Assembly: GCF_001636545.1 (NCBI RefSeq)
Contig: NZ_JFHK01000002.1
Location: forward strand, 1 to 64,000
Length of the DNA stretch: 64,000 bases
Direction of reading: 5' to 3'
From: Kosmotoga arenicorallina S304
GTDB taxonomy: Bacteria > Thermotogota > Thermotogae > Petrotogales > Kosmotogaceae
Below are positions 63,945 through 64,000 of this stretch, one piece after another. The position numbers were made by a program, and so were the translations under genes. The notes beneath the pieces are model-generated. The model worked only from the letters and a program-made list of their open reading frames with translations. It was not told the DNA's origin and made no database searches. Numbering within the stretch: the first letter of the stretch is position 1; each line of letters opens with the position of its first letter.

Positions 63945-64000
63945 TTATCTCCCTCCTGTACAATGAGATAACGACAAACATTTCCAGTAAAATCATGAAA

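Overview
The window looks like a chromosomal segment of an anaerobic fermentative bacterium of the Thermotogota, most plausibly the Kosmotogaceae (Kosmotoga/Mesotoga type). This is inferred from gene content and style, not from a database search. Supporting features are moderate A+T content, dense collinear operons with 1-20 nt gaps or 4-nt overlaps, frequent TTG/GTG starts behind strong GGAGG sites, a superoxide reductase/rubredoxin oxygen-defence set, a class II xylose isomerase, a ROK regulator next to xylose genes and an iron alcohol dehydrogenase, and an Mrp/Mbh-like antiporter operon.

Layout. 1-241: the end of an insertion sequence, with a transposase running off the window. 396-1495: ferritin, desulfoferrodoxin and rubredoxin. 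1551-5267 (minus): nucleosidase, HIT protein, methyltransferase, two ECF-type ATPases and a DUF554 membrane protein. 5334-7542: a His-rich DUF1292 protein, a CYTH enzyme, and a queuosine-precursor transporter with QueF. 7598-19148: a sugar region with xylBA on the minus strand; a ROK regulator, dehydrogenase, TIM-barrel isomerase and CUT2 ABC transporter on the plus strand; and an iron alcohol dehydrogenase. 19297-21019: a small coiled-coil ORF, tRNA-Pro and mnmA. 21159-26233: a secreted beta-barrel-like protein, a polar amino-acid ABC transporter and histidine ammonia-lyase. 26263-30682: tRNA-Leu, an apparently exported glutamine-amidotransferase-like protein, a K+ channel, a PatB-type lyase, pyroglutamyl peptidase and a nitrilase.

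30812-47377 (minus) is a 14-gene run with gaps of at most about 35 nt: mutS, pepP-like, efp, asp23-like, nusB, fhs, folD, dxs, asp23-like, fakA-like, glyQ, glyS, era, MFS. The first gene, mutS, carries an in-frame TGA at codon 54, just after the Phe-x-Glu mismatch-recognition motif. 47461-48327: clpP and remA. 48391-53576: obg, nadD, dus and tdh-kbl, the last pair behind a perfect 19-bp palindrome. 53637-54769: a Na+/Ca2+ exchanger and tRNA-Trp. 54827-63944 (minus) is an 11-gene overlapping run: FAD reductase, M28-like peptidase, murA, radical SAM protein, then seven Mrp/Mbh-like antiporter subunits. One of these fuses a DUF4040 membrane domain to a solute-binding-protein-like domain.

Most noteworthy: the DUF4040/solute-binding fusion in a stand-alone antiporter operon; the mutS nonsense codon; an insertion-sequence leader that can hide its own Shine-Dalgarno site; a transporter gene that appears to start with ATC or ATA; an apparently exported class I glutamine-amidotransferase-like protein; and several strong palindromes at metabolic promoters. 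No CRISPR array, prophage or large defence island was seen.
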